Origin: Paucisalibacillus globulus DSM 18846 | Lineage (GTDB): Bacteria; Bacillota; Bacilli; Bacillales; Amphibacillaceae | Length of the DNA: 64,000 nucleotides | Direction of reading: 5' to 3' | Assembly: GCF_000482485.1 (NCBI RefSeq) | Contig: NZ_AXVK01000020.1 | Span: 1 to 64,000, forward strand | Part shown: one piece after another, positions 46,133 through 54,068 of the stretch | Position numbering within the stretch: the first letter of the stretch is position 1 | How the letters are laid out: every line of letters starts with the position of its first letter | The notes under the pieces: generated by a model | The model's input: the letters and a program-made list of their open reading frames with translations, nothing else | The model's database searches: none | What the model was told of the DNA's origin: nothing | Program-made: the position numbers and the translations under genes

Positions 46133-48823
46133 ATGGCAGAAAATCGCCAAACTCGCACTGCGCGAAGAAAACAAAAAAAATCAAAAAAGAAACCTATGTG
46201 GAAAAAAATATTTTTAGGCCTAGTATTATTTTTACTTGTTATCGGTTTAGGAGTAGCTGGACTATTCACCTATTATATTGCCACGGCTCCAGATATTGAT
46301 GCATCCTTATTATCCGATCCTTACTCTTCAAAATTTTATGATATAGATGGAGATATTTTTGCTGACCTTGGTGATGCAAAACGGACAAAGATTGAATACG
46401 GAGATCTTCCTGATGTGTTAATTGATGCAGTTATCGCGACCGAAGATGCAAGGTTTTTCAAACATCCAGGAATTGATATAAGACGCATCGGCGGAGCTAT
46501 AATTGGTAATATTCGGAACGGTTTTGGCTCTGAAGGAGCAAGTACCATTACCCAGCAGTTAGTAGAAAAATCCTTCCTAACTAATGAAAAGAAAATGAAG
46601 GTAAAGGTTCAAGAACAATGGCTCGCGCTTCAATTAGAGAGGGATTATTCGAAAGAACAAATCTTAGAGATGTACCTAAATAAAATTTATTACGGTGCAG
46701 GTGCACACGGTGTTGCTAAGGCAGCAGAAACGTATTTTGGGAAAACTGATTTACATGATCTAACATTGCCAGAGGCCGCAATCTTAGCGGGATTACCACA
46801 ACGTCCATCTGCTTATGATCCGTTTAAAAACCCGGATTTAACAAAGGGTAGAATGGAAACTGTTTTAAAATTAATGGTTCGTCATGATAAAATAACCCAA
46901 GAACAAGCGGATGAAGCTCTGAAAGTTGATATTACTTCATTACTAGTAGAAGATCGTCCTGAATCAACTCCATATGATGCGTTCATACAACAAGTTGAGA
47001 AAGAAGTAGAAGCCAAATTAGATGGTGCAGACATTTATTCGGATGGGTTGAAGATCTACACTACCTTAGATAAGAACGCACAAGATTATGTCGAGCTTTT
47101 ATTGTCTGACTCAGAAAATAATCCGGTTAATTTCCCTAACGAAGATTTACATGCTGGACTTGTTGTTCTTGATACCAAATCTGGTGCAATAAGGGCTATT
47201 GGTGGAGATAGAAACTATCAAAATGGATGGAATTATGCTATTCAGGGTGGTAGCCAAGCTGGATCAGCGTTTAAACCAATTGTTGCTTATGGCCCAGCTA
47301 TTGAATACAATAAAATGTCCACTTATCATCAAATAAATGATGATAAACCATTTGAAATCGCTGGTACTGATCAAGCAGTCCGTAATTGGAATAGAAAATA
47401 TCAAGGTTGGATGACTTCCCGATATGCACTTCAAGAATCACTTAACGTACCAGCAGTTAAAACATTATTAGAAGTTGGTTATGAAAACTCACAGAAATTT
47501 GCAAACAACTTAGGTATTGAGTTTGCTAATGGGAAACCAGAGTTAACGGATGCAATTGGTGGTCACGAAACAAACGTAAACCCACTCCAACTTGCTAGTG
47601 CGTATCAACCTTTTGGAAATGAAGGAATGCGTTATGAAGCATATTCAGTTACAAAAGTGGAATTTCCAGACGGTCGGACAGTCGATCTTACACCACAACC
47701 AGAGTCTGCAATGTCGGATTATACAGCCTATATGATGTCGGACATGTTAAAAACCGCATTATCACAAGGTTCTTCTGGTGGCCCAGCTCGAATTTCTGGT
47801 TTACCTGTTGCAGCAAAAACAGGAACAACTAACTTGAAAGATGTCGAAGGTTCGAAAGACTCATGGATTGCTGGATATACGACAAATTATACAACTGCGA
47901 TTTGGGTCGGTTATGATGAAGGCAAGCGAACAATGAATGATGAAAAATATATGGCCCATTCTCTCTTTAAGCAGCTTATGACCAAATTACATGAGGGAAT
48001 TGAAACTCCCGATTTTAAAAGACCTGATACTGTAGTGGAAGTAGCGGTAGAAAAAGGTTCCAATCCTGCGGCCTTGCCGAGTGAATTTACTCCTAAGTCT
48101 GAAATCGTAACGGAACTATTTGTAAAAGGTACAGAACCAACAAAGACATCGGAGAAATACGATAAAATAGATCCAGTAAAAGACTTAAAAGCTAAATATA
48201 ATAAGGAAAATAAATCAATACTCGTAAATTGGAAGTATGATTCCGAAGATGATGTTAATTTCGAAGTTTCCTCTAGTGTCGATGGTGGTCAAATGCAAGT
48301 CCTCTCTTCTACTGCTGATAAGGAAATGGAGATTACGGAAGTATCACCTGGATCTGAATATACTATTCAGGTAGTTGTTATTAGCAACGAGGATGAGGAA
48401 AATCGTAGTGAACCACAAACAGTTTCCATTAAGGTAGATGAGGAAGAAGAGGAAGAAGAAAATTCTCCTATCAACCCTGTTGATGGTTTGACTGCTGTAT
48501 TTGACCAGAATAAGTCTATCATTGATGTTTCATGGGATTATAATGGACCTCCTGCTTCTTTTGAAGTTGTCGTTGAAGGTCCACAAGGTGGTACACAACA
48601 TGTTCAATCTAAAGGTATTGAAATTAATGGTAACTTTGAAGCTGGGCAAGTATATACCATCCATGTAACGGCTGTTGGCCAACAAGGTGGTAATGAAGGT
48701 TCTCGCTCAGAAACGAGAAGTACCTCAGTTGAAATACCCGGAGTAGTAAGTACTGAACCAGATCCGGGAGATGAGGAAGAATCAACTGATCCTGGTATAC
48801 CAGGAGATGAAGAAGAAGAATAA
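46133..48823 (+). CDS. ponA: Class A penicillin-binding protein 1 with C-terminal fibronectin type III domains
   Basis: 896 residues. A basic cytoplasmic tail and one membrane helix (IFLGLVLFLLVIGLGVAGLF) are followed by a transglycosylase domain with ATEDARFFKHPGID and a transpeptidase domain with GSAFKP (SxxK), ESLN (SxN) and AAKTGTT (KTG). Two FN3-like repeats (about residues 685-770 and 785-870) and an acidic Pro/Asp/Glu tail end the protein. It polymerises and cross-links peptidoglycan. TTGGAGG precedes the ATG. Confidence 0.95.
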   Translation: MAENRQTRTARRKQKKSKKKPMWKKIFLGLVLFLLVIGLGVAGLFTYYIATAPDIDASLLSDPYSSKFYDIDGDIFADLGDAKRTKIEYGDLPDVLIDAVIATEDARFFKHPGIDIRRIGGAIIGNIRNGFGSEGASTITQQLVEKSFLTNEKKMKVKVQEQWLALQLERDYSKEQILEMYLNKIYYGAGAHGVAKAAETYFGKTDLHDLTLPEAAILAGLPQRPSAYDPFKNPDLTKGRMETVLKLMVRHDKITQEQADEALKVDITSLLVEDRPESTPYDAFIQQVEKEVEAKLDGADIYSDGLKIYTTLDKNAQDYVELLLSDSENNPVNFPNEDLHAGLVVLDTKSGAIRAIGGDRNYQNGWNYAIQGGSQAGSAFKPIVAYGPAIEYNKMSTYHQINDDKPFEIAGTDQAVRNWNRKYQGWMTSRYALQESLNVPAVKTLLEVGYENSQKFANNLGIEFANGKPELTDAIGGHETNVNPLQLASAYQPFGNEGMRYEAYSVTKVEFPDGRTVDLTPQPESAMSDYTAYMMSDMLKTALSQGSSGGPARISGLPVAAKTGTTNLKDVEGSKDSWIAGYTTNYTTAIWVGYDEGKRTMNDEKYMAHSLFKQLMTKLHEGIETPDFKRPDTVVEVAVEKGSNPAALPSEFTPKSEIVTELFVKGTEPTKTSEKYDKIDPVKDLKAKYNKENKSILVNWKYDSEDDVNFEVSSSVDGGQMQVLSSTADKEMEITEVSPGSEYTIQVVVISNEDEENRSEPQTVSIKVDEEEEEEENSPINPVDGLTAVFDQNKSIIDVSWDYNGPPASFEVVVEGPQGGTQHVQSKGIEINGNFEAGQVYTIHVTAVGQQGGNEGSRSETRSTSVEIPGVVSTEPDPGDEEESTDPGIPGDEEEE

Positions 48824-48838
48824 ATCTATAAAAAAAAG

Positions 48839-48885
48839 AAATCCGAACTATATTTCAAAATAATCTTTTGAATTAGTTCGGATTT
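48839..48885 (+). terminator. Terminator after ponA
   Basis: AAATCCGAACTA pairs with TAGTTCGGATTT at 48874-48885, with an inner smaller stem and a T run. Confidence 0.85.
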
Positions 48886-48923
48886 TTTATTTTGACTTGT
48901 GAATATACTTGATAGTTAATTAT

Positions 48924-49103
48924 AAACAGTGCGGTAACTAATTGTAGCGCATCATACCAGCTCCGTGTATTTCCGGAGCTGGTTAAGTGGAACAGAAATT
49001 ATTGAAATCAATTTGTTGAAAATACATTTCAAAACAATACTCAAAAAAGAAAACCAATACAAGCGTAGGCAGAATACGGAGACTCCTCGTTACCGCACAT
49101 TTT
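48924..49103. repeat. GC-rich dispersed element, copy 2 (internally deleted)
   Basis: 180 bases with ends AAACAGTGCGGTAACT and GTTACCGCACATTTT like the full copies. Inside, only CTCCGTGTATTTCCGGAG and GTAGGCAGAATACGGAGACT remain, the outer parts of the two GC-rich blocks, in reversed order relative to copies 1 and 3. It ends seven bases from the stop codon of nth. Confidence 0.75.
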
Positions 49104-49110
49104 CTATCGA

Positions 49111-49773
49111 CTACGCATTTACTGTTTCTTGTTTTTTCATACGTTTCTGTCCTTCCCTACATACTTCAAGTAGTGGGCATTCTGGGCAATTTGGATTTCG
49201 CGCTTTACAATGATAACGTCCAAAAAAGATTAACCGATGGTGTGTAACACTCCACTCTTCCCTTGGAACTTTTCGCATTAAGGTTTCTTCCACTTCAACA
49301 ACAGAATCTTTCCATCGACAAATCCCAAGTCTTTTCGATACACGTTCCACATGTGTATCAACTGCAATAGCGGGTTCACCAAAAGCAACTGAAGCAACAA
49401 CATTTGCCGTCTTTCTTCCCACCCCAGCTAATTTTACTAATTCCTCTTTAGAGCTCGGTACATCTCCATTGTACTCGTCAATAAGTACCCTACATAGTTT
49501 TTGAATGTTTTTAGCTTTATTCCGGTATAATCCGATTGACTTGATATCATATTGGAGTTCTTCAAGGCTAACTGCTAAATAATCTTCTGGAGTCTTATAT
49601 TTTTTAAACAAGTCCTTTGTAACTTTATTTACTAATGCATCAGTACATTGTGCAGATAATAAAACTGCAATGACAAGTTCAAATGGATTATCATGAACTA
49701 ATTCACAATCTGCATCAGGAAACATCTCCCCAATTTCATCAAGACAAAATCTAATTTGTTTCTTATTTAACAT
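49111..49773 (-). CDS. nth: Endonuclease III (DNA glycosylase/AP lyase)
   Basis: 220 residues. It removes oxidised pyrimidines. The helix-hairpin-helix is LAGVGRKTANVVASVAFG with the catalytic Lys upstream, and VDTHVERVSKRLG holds the catalytic Asp. The [4Fe-4S] ligands are in CKARNPNCPECPLLEVC. The ATG at 49773 overlaps the dnaD stop by one base (TAATG); the seven-residue extension upstream is not used. Confidence 0.95.
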   Translation of the reverse strand: MLNKKQIRFCLDEIGEMFPDADCELVHDNPFELVIAVLLSAQCTDALVNKVTKDLFKKYKTPEDYLAVSLEELQYDIKSIGLYRNKAKNIQKLCRVLIDEYNGDVPSSKEELVKLAGVGRKTANVVASVAFGEPAIAVDTHVERVSKRLGICRWKDSVVEVEETLMRKVPREEWSVTHHRLIFFGRYHCKARNPNCPECPLLEVCREGQKRMKKQETVNA

Positions 49774-50459
49774 TAGTCCTCTCCCTCTAGCCAATTATAA
49801 TAAAATGATGTATCTCTCTTTTTATTAGTATTGCTTATTTGTTTAGTTGCCTGATTATCATGAAATCTCTTGGAAGCAAGCCGAGCTTGTTCAACAGTAT
49901 GAATCCCCTTCTTCTTCCATTCTCTTAATATGCGGTCCATATATTTAAAATTTAATTTGGCCATCAATACTGATTCACGGAGTGCAGCTTTTATTAATGC
50001 TGGAGAAATTTGATCTTCGTCTAGCCATACATTTACCGTTTCAATCTCAAAAGGTGATAATGGTCTTCCAAATTCCTGTTCAAACAAAATAAATAGTGTA
50101 CCATCTTCTGTTTCTTTTCTTATTTCTACAACTGGTTGAAAAAGTTTCTCCCATAATGGTTCAAGCGAATACGCTTCACTTAATTGATGTTGGCTATTTT
50201 CTGTCCTTTCAATTTTTAACAGGTTTTTTTGAATTAACTTTCTAAGAATTACAGAACATTCTTTCTCATCAATTGTTAGGACAGCAGTTAGCTCTTCCAA
50301 CGTTGGAAAACTATTGCCCTTGGAAATCGAACGATGTATCAGTATTACTGTCATTAATTCTATTTCATTAAGACCAAGAGATTTATAGGAAATTAATAAT
50401 TCATTGGGTATAATTATTTGATTGTATAAAACATCTTGAAATGATAGTTGTTTTTTCAT
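49773..50459 (-). CDS. dnaD: DNA replication initiation protein DnaD
   Basis: 228 residues. The N-terminal winged helix (FPTLEELTAVLTIDEKECSVILRKL) and the C-terminal DnaB_2/DDBH2 domain (FEQEFGRPLSPFEIETVNVWLDEDQ, LNFKYMDRILREWKKKGI) are intact. It acts with DnaB and DnaI to load the replicative helicase at DnaA- and PriA-dependent sites. AGGAGGT precedes the ATG. It is coupled to nth by a one-base overlap. Confidence 0.93.
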   Translation of the reverse strand: MKKQLSFQDVLYNQIIIPNELLISYKSLGLNEIELMTVILIHRSISKGNSFPTLEELTAVLTIDEKECSVILRKLIQKNLLKIERTENSQHQLSEAYSLEPLWEKLFQPVVEIRKETEDGTLFILFEQEFGRPLSPFEIETVNVWLDEDQISPALIKAALRESVLMAKLNFKYMDRILREWKKKGIHTVEQARLASKRFHDNQATKQISNTNKKRDTSFYYNWLEGED

Positions 50460-50526
50460 ATTGTGTGCACCTCCTATCTAGTATAGCATGATTACGACTT
50501 ATTTCTATTATATTCGACTATATAAT

Positions 50527-50560
50527 AAGGCTGTCTCAATATATATTATGAGACAGCCTT
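50527..50560. terminator. Hairpin between asnS and dnaD
   Basis: AAGGCTGTCTCA pairs perfectly with TGAGACAGCCTT around ten bases. The T run on the minus strand is weak, so termination after asnS may be partial. Confidence 0.7.
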
Positions 50561-50573
50561 AAATCAATTCTTA

Positions 50574-51866
50574 TTATGGATATAAACGATTTAACAATCT
50601 TGGGAATGGGATGGTTTCCCGAACGTGTTCAACACCAGATATCCACGCTACTGTACGTTCTAGGCCAAGACCAAAACCGGAGTGTGGAACACTTCCATAT
50701 TGACTTAGTTCTAGATACCACTTATAAGCAGGTCCAGTAAGCCCATGTTCTTCATAGCGTTGTTTCATTAAATCTAAGTCATCAATTCTTTGTGATCCAC
50801 CTATAATCTCACCATAACCTTCAGGTGCAATTAAATCTGCACAAAGAACAACATCATCTCTGTTTGGATCTGGCTTCATGTAGAATGCTTTAATGTCTTT
50901 AGGCCAGTTGGTAATAAATACTGGCATATCAAAGTCTTCAGCAATTGCAGTTTCATGTGGAGCACCAAAGTCCTCGCCCCATTCGATATCTGTAAATCCT
51001 TTTTCTTTTAATAAGGCAATCGCATCATCATAAGAAATTCTCGGGAATGGTGCTTTTACTTTTTCAAGTTTAGCAGTATCCCTATCCAATACACCAAGCT
51101 CTAGCTTACAATTTTTAAGTACCGATTGAACAACATGACTTACATAATTCTCTTGTATTTCTAAGCTTTCTGCATGTTCTACAAATGCCATTTCCGGTTC
51201 AATCATCCAAAACTCAATTAAATGTCTTCGTGTTTTAGATTTTTCAGCACGGAACGTTGGACCAAATGAAAATACTTTACCAAACGCCATCGCTGCCGCT
51301 TCCATATATAATTGTCCACTTTGTGATAGATATGCATCTTCATCGAAATACTTTGTATGGAAAAGTTCTGTTGTCCCCTCTGCAGATGATCCTGTTAAAA
51401 TAGGTGGGTCAATTTTCACGTATCCATTGTCATTGAAGAACTCGTATGTTGCACGGATAATTTCATTTCTAATTTTCATAACCGCATGCTGTTTCTTAGA
51501 ACGCAACCATAGATGACGATGATCCATTAAAAATTCTGTTCCGTGATCTTTAGGAGTGATTGGATAATCAACCGCTTCATGAATTAGTTCAATACTTTCT
51601 ACTTGCATTTCAAAACCAAATGGTGAGCGTGAATCTTCTACAATAGTACCTGTAACATACACTGAAGATTCCTGAGACATATTTTTTGCTAATTGGAATG
51701 TCTCTTCACTAACCTCACTCTTCACTACTACTCCTTGTATAAAGCCTGTTCCATCCCGTAATTGTAAAAAGGCAATTTTTCCACTTGAACGTTTATTTGC
51801 GAGCCATGCTCCGATAGTTACTTTTTCACCTAAAGACTTAGGTACTTGTGCAATTGTTGTTTTCAA
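50574..51866 (-). CDS. asnS: Asparaginyl-tRNA synthetase
   Basis: 430 residues. An N-terminal OB domain ([30 protein letters not shown]) binds the anticodon. The class II core has motif 2 [24 protein letters not shown] and motif 3 [15 protein letters not shown]. The TTG at 51866 ([13 protein letters not shown]) has GGAGG 7 bases upstream and gives the family length. The ATG at 51881 overlaps that site. No T-box leader is visible in the 31 bases after aspB, so it is probably co-transcribed with it. Confidence 0.94.
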   Translation of the reverse strand: MKTTIAQVPKSLGEKVTIGAWLANKRSSGKIAFLQLRDGTGFIQGVVVKSEVSEETFQLAKNMSQESSVYVTGTIVEDSRSPFGFEMQVESIELIHEAVDYPITPKDHGTEFLMDHRHLWLRSKKQHAVMKIRNEIIRATYEFFNDNGYVKIDPPILTGSSAEGTTELFHTKYFDEDAYLSQSGQLYMEAAAMAFGKVFSFGPTFRAEKSKTRRHLIEFWMIEPEMAFVEHAESLEIQENYVSHVVQSVLKNCKLELGVLDRDTAKLEKVKAPFPRISYDDAIALLKEKGFTDIEWGEDFGAPHETAIAEDFDMPVFITNWPKDIKAFYMKPDPNRDDVVLCADLIAPEGYGEIIGGSQRIDDLDLMKQRYEEHGLTGPAYKWYLELSQYGSVPHSGFGLGLERTVAWISGVEHVRETIPFPRLLNRLYP

Positions 51867-51912
51867 CGATATAACCTCCATTAGTAAATAATTTACTTCG
51901 TTAGTACAATTT

Positions 51913-53097
51913 CTATTTCGTATTATTTTCTACAAAGCGAAGGATACGGCTAGCAGCTTCAACTAATTGTTCTTTTGAAATAGCGTAGGACAAACGAATA
52001 TAATCAGGTGTTCCAAAGCCAGAACCCGGAACAACTGCAACCTTTTCTTCTTCCAATAATGCTTGAACCCAATCATCAACAGAATTAAAGCCATTAAGGC
52101 TAGCAGTTTCTTTTACATTTGGAAACAGATAAAAAGCTCCCTGTGGCTTCTTACATGTTACACCTGGTATCTTAACGATTAAATCATATAATGCATTTAG
52201 TCTTTCTGCAAATACTTTGCGCATTTCCACAGTTGGATCAGTTTCAGCCTGGTATGCGGCAAGTGCTGCATATTGTGCAATTGAAGTTGGATTCGATGTT
52301 GAATGAGACGCTAAATTTGTCATTGCTTTTATAATGTTTAGTGGTCCTGCAGCATAACCAATTCTCCAACCAGTCATCGCATGTGACTTGGATACTCCAT
52401 TTATCAAAACGGTCTGAGCTTTTAGCTCAGCAGATAGTTGCGCTACGGAAAAATGTTTTTCATCTGTATAAATCAGTTTTTCATAAATTTCATCTGAAAT
52501 AATTAAAATGTTGTGTTCTAAACAAACTTCTCCTAAAGCGCTAAGTTCTTTTTCACTATACATCATTCCAGTTGGGTTACTAGGTGAGTTAATTATTACT
52601 GCTTTTGTCCTTTCTGTAATCGCTAATTTAAGCTCTTCTGACGAAATTTTAAAATCATTCTCTTCTTTACCTTCTACATAAATTGGCTTACCACCAGCAA
52701 GTTTAATTTGCTCAGGATAACTAACCCAATAAGGCGTTGGTACAATTACCTCGTCATCTTCATTTAAAATAACTTGAAATAGTGTATATAAAGCATGTTT
52801 GGCACCAGAAGTGACGATAATCTGATTCATATCATAGGAAAGACTATTATCAGTCATCAACTTATCAATTATAGCTTGCTTCAGCTCATTAATACCACCA
52901 GCTGGGGTATATTTTGTCCTACCCTGTTCCATCGCATTTTTTGCAGCTTGCAAAATATAATCTGGAGTATTAAAATCAGGTTCTCCTGCCCCCAGACCAA
53001 TCACGTCATAACCTTTAAGTTTCAATTCCTTCGCTTTAGCAGTAATTGCTAAGGTGGTAGAAGGAGTCAATGTTTTTACCCTATTTGCAATCTCCAT
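51913..53097 (-). CDS. aspB: Aspartate aminotransferase, class I
   Basis: 394 residues. A PLP enzyme of the Bacillus AspB type. The PLP Lys is in [18 protein letters not shown]. The N-terminal region has [19 protein letters not shown] and the C-terminal Arg is in [13 protein letters not shown]. It supplies aspartate, substrate for the asparagine pathway served by the next gene asnS. GTGAGGGA lies before the ATG. ypmB is 16 bases upstream. Confidence 0.93.
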   Translation of the reverse strand: MEIANRVKTLTPSTTLAITAKAKELKLKGYDVIGLGAGEPDFNTPDYILQAAKNAMEQGRTKYTPAGGINELKQAIIDKLMTDNSLSYDMNQIIVTSGAKHALYTLFQVILNEDDEVIVPTPYWVSYPEQIKLAGGKPIYVEGKEENDFKISSEELKLAITERTKAVIINSPSNPTGMMYSEKELSALGEVCLEHNILIISDEIYEKLIYTDEKHFSVAQLSAELKAQTVLINGVSKSHAMTGWRIGYAAGPLNIIKAMTNLASHSTSNPTSIAQYAALAAYQAETDPTVEMRKVFAERLNALYDLIVKIPGVTCKKPQGAFYLFPNVKETASLNGFNSVDDWVQALLEEEKVAVVPGSGFGTPDYIRLSYAISKEQLVEAASRILRFVENNTK

Positions 53098-53112
53098 TTA
53101 CAATTCCCTCAC

Positions 53113-53634
53113 TTAATCAAACATTTTTATAAAGCGAAATTCCTCATATTTGATACCATCAAATATGGAAACATAATTTAAAACATAACGATTTGCTTCG
53201 TCATAATAAGTAATTTCCCATAGGGCATTACCCTTAATAATAGCAGGGACAATATCAACTAGCTCACAATTCACACATTCATCCATCCAATTTGCTAATA
53301 CAGTATCATATGGTAAAATCTCATTTTGATTAACAATAGTTAGTTTCTCTTCATCACCTTCTGGTACAAAAACAATCAGACCTTCATCCGCCTTTGTTTT
53401 ACCAATAACAACATGATAGAGAGCTTCATCTTGATACCTTAATGTCTCCTCAATATCAACTAAATCAGTTTCTTCTAAAACCCGTTGTTCTGCATTGGAG
53501 AAACCATTTGTTTTACTTTTTTGAATATCTGAATATAAAAAGACTAAATAGATAAAAATCGCAATAAGAATAAGAATTATCCCAAGTAAAATCCATTTTG
53601 CTAAGGACGGTAATCGAAAATCTCTCCTATGCAT
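53113..53634 (-). CDS. ypmB: YpmB-like membrane protein (DUF5590)
   Basis: 173 residues from the ATG at 53634. One N-terminal membrane helix (WILLGIILILIAIFIYLVFLY) anchors an extracytoplasmic part with two PepSY-like repeats ending in ALWEITYYDEANRYVLNYVSIFDG. It matches YpmB by sequence style and by place between dinG and aspB. The ATG has no ribosome binding site of its own. A 30-codon ORF with a strong site ends eight bases inside it, so coupling is likely. A TTG at 53658 is the only other start. Confidence 0.8.
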   Translation of the reverse strand: MHRRDFRLPSLAKWILLGIILILIAIFIYLVFLYSDIQKSKTNGFSNAEQRVLEETDLVDIEETLRYQDEALYHVVIGKTKADEGLIVFVPEGDEEKLTIVNQNEILPYDTVLANWMDECVNCELVDIVPAIIKGNALWEITYYDEANRYVLNYVSIFDGIKYEEFRFIKMFD

Positions 53635-53719
53635 GGTAATGTGTTGGAATACTACCAACTTCTTTCTTTATTTTGAAATTGCAATTATGTATTAATCGTA
53701 AAACACCTTGTATTACCAT
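53627..53719 (-). CDS. Short upstream ORF overlapping ypmB (30 codons)
   Basis: Reads MVIQGVLRLIHNC... to TAG. GGAGGG lies 7 bases before its ATG at 53719, far better than anything in front of ypmB. Its stop codon lies within ATGCATAG, so ribosomes finishing it would be on the ypmB start. The peptide itself resembles nothing I know. It may be a translational leader. Confidence 0.5.
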   Translation of the reverse strand: MVIQGVLRLIHNCNFKIKKEVGSIPTHYHA

Positions 53720-53930
53720 ACTTTTACCCTCCATTTTTCTATACATGACAAATTACTTCTATTCTTATCAATTATTGCTAAACATACTTACCATATTCGC
53801 TGTCTATACTAAGTTTACGTTGAACTTAAATAAGATGAAACACCTACATTATACCAAGCAAATCTTGATTTTTGTTTTGTTTTTATTTATTTCAACCAAA
53901 TAATTCTAAACACCATACCATCTTACTTAA

Positions 53931-53956
53931 CTGATGCTTCTGCATCAGTTCTTTTT
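53931..53956 (+). terminator. Plus-strand terminator without an evident plus-strand gene
   Basis: CTGATGC, 4 bases, GCATCAG, then TTCTTTTTTT. The T run is only on the plus strand, while both neighbours (ypmB and dinG) are on the minus strand. The plus-strand frame 53673-53903 lacks a ribosome binding site and looks random. Confidence 0.65.
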
Positions 53957-53973
53957 TTGTAAGTCATGACCAT

Positions 53974-54013
53974 GGACCGAATACAACACTTCACTTTTCC
54001 GTGCATTCGGTCC
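53974..54013. repeat. Inverted repeat downstream of dinG
   Basis: GGACCGAAT at 53974-53982 pairs with ATTCGGTCC at 54005-54013, extended by CATG on both sides. No T run follows on the minus strand. It may cap the dinG message. The rest of 53720-54068 holds no gene I can support. Confidence 0.5.
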
Positions 54014-54068
54014 ACCATGTGCAAAGTATGACGTTAAATTACACTTATATAAAAAGAGCCAATAGTAT

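Noticed and set aside
53673-53903. 76-codon plus-strand frame before the orphan terminator
   Set aside because: The start is TTG without a ribosome binding site, and the composition is that of translated AT-rich spacer. Only the terminator is kept as a finding.
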